Of a DNA stretch of 24,438 nt, positions 24,315-24,438 are shown piece by piece (within the stretch, counting starts at the first letter, position 1; the number at the start of each line of letters is the position of its first letter). A program made the translations under genes and the position numbers. The DNA is taken from NCBI GenBank assembly GCA_035528995.1, contig DATKXO010000218.1, forward strand, positions 1 to 24,438. Reading direction: 5' to 3'. Below the pieces are notes generated by a model, which was not told the DNA's origin, did no database searches, and saw only the letters and a list, made by a program, of their open reading frames with translations. The stretch is from DATKXO01 sp035528995. GTDB lineage: Bacteria; Planctomycetota; Phycisphaerae; UBA1845.

Positions 24315-24438
24315 TTACAGGGCATCCAGAATCCACTGAACGTTCCCGTTCCTGCCGCCCCGCTGGTGGTGGTAGCGGAGCAGTAGCTGGTACACGAAGA
24401 TCGCGGCGGTGAGCTGGGTCATGTTGTTTGCCAGGCCC
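24315..24438 (-). CDS. C-terminal end of an unidentified protein (5' part beyond window)
   Basis: A frame open from the right edge encodes the last 40 complete codons of a protein and ends in TAA at 24315-24317. The visible tail contains MTQLTAAIFVYQLLLRYHHQ and then GNVQWILDAL. It looks like genuine protein: an amphipathic or membrane-adjacent helix followed by a short polar loop. That is too little to name a family. It is separated from the lipoprotein gene by 190 bases without a clear terminator. Confidence 0.55.
   Translation of the reverse strand, partial: GLANNMTQLTAAIFVYQLLLRYHHQRGGRNGNVQWILDAL

Overview
The window is GC-rich, densely coded bacterial DNA, most likely from a member of the Planctomycetota (probably class Phycisphaerae). 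The pointers are a PEP-CTERM sorting signal, a subtilase with a long cysteine-rich tail, an excisionase-type HTH fused to a receiver domain, a ClpC-type unfoldase beside RNase D, and several small exported proteins. This is inference from gene style; there is no rRNA or other marker. I see no tRNA, rRNA, CRISPR array, transposase or phage gene.

Layout. 1-2896 (minus): the N-terminal two-thirds of ClpC running off the left edge, and RNase D. 3340-4667 (plus): a metallo-beta-lactamase-fold hydrolase and a small thioredoxin-like protein with a degenerate active site. 4948-5232 (minus): a small lipoprotein-like protein with its own strong terminator. 5233-6242: a 1 kb gene-free stretch with hairpins and a candidate rho promoter. 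6243-7376 (plus): a short Rho factor. 7500-8704 (plus): a palindrome overlapping a promoter, a 57-residue secreted peptide, an exported protein with a C-terminal membrane anchor, and a terminator. 8733-11337 (minus): a PEP-CTERM protein and an M20 dipeptidase. 11507-13753 (plus): a small membrane protein and MnmG. 13879-17436 (plus): a three-gene signalling cluster. 17638-21622 (minus): a subtilase with a Cys-rich tail and a TlpA-like thioredoxin. 22030-22896 (plus): an exported Cys-rich protein of unknown function. 22687-24438 (minus): an aminotransferase whose 3' end is lost against the Cys-rich gene, a lipoprotein, and the C-terminus of an unknown protein.

The housekeeping genes (clpC, rnd, rho, mnmG) are ordinary in content, although Rho lacks the usual N-terminal helical domain. 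Two areas deserve most attention. The first is the signalling cluster: HTH-REC, then HDOD-GAF-histidine kinase, then a receiver whose phosphoacceptor Asp is Glu and whose switch Thr/Ser is Ala. The second is the 22.9 kb junction, where aminotransferase homology stops at the stop codon of a convergent Cys-rich gene that has its own promoter and less GC-biased codons. The small secreted peptide at 7610 is also easily missed.

All gene calls come from reading translations, motifs and ribosome-binding sites by eye. Promoters, terminators and hairpins are pattern matches without experimental support.
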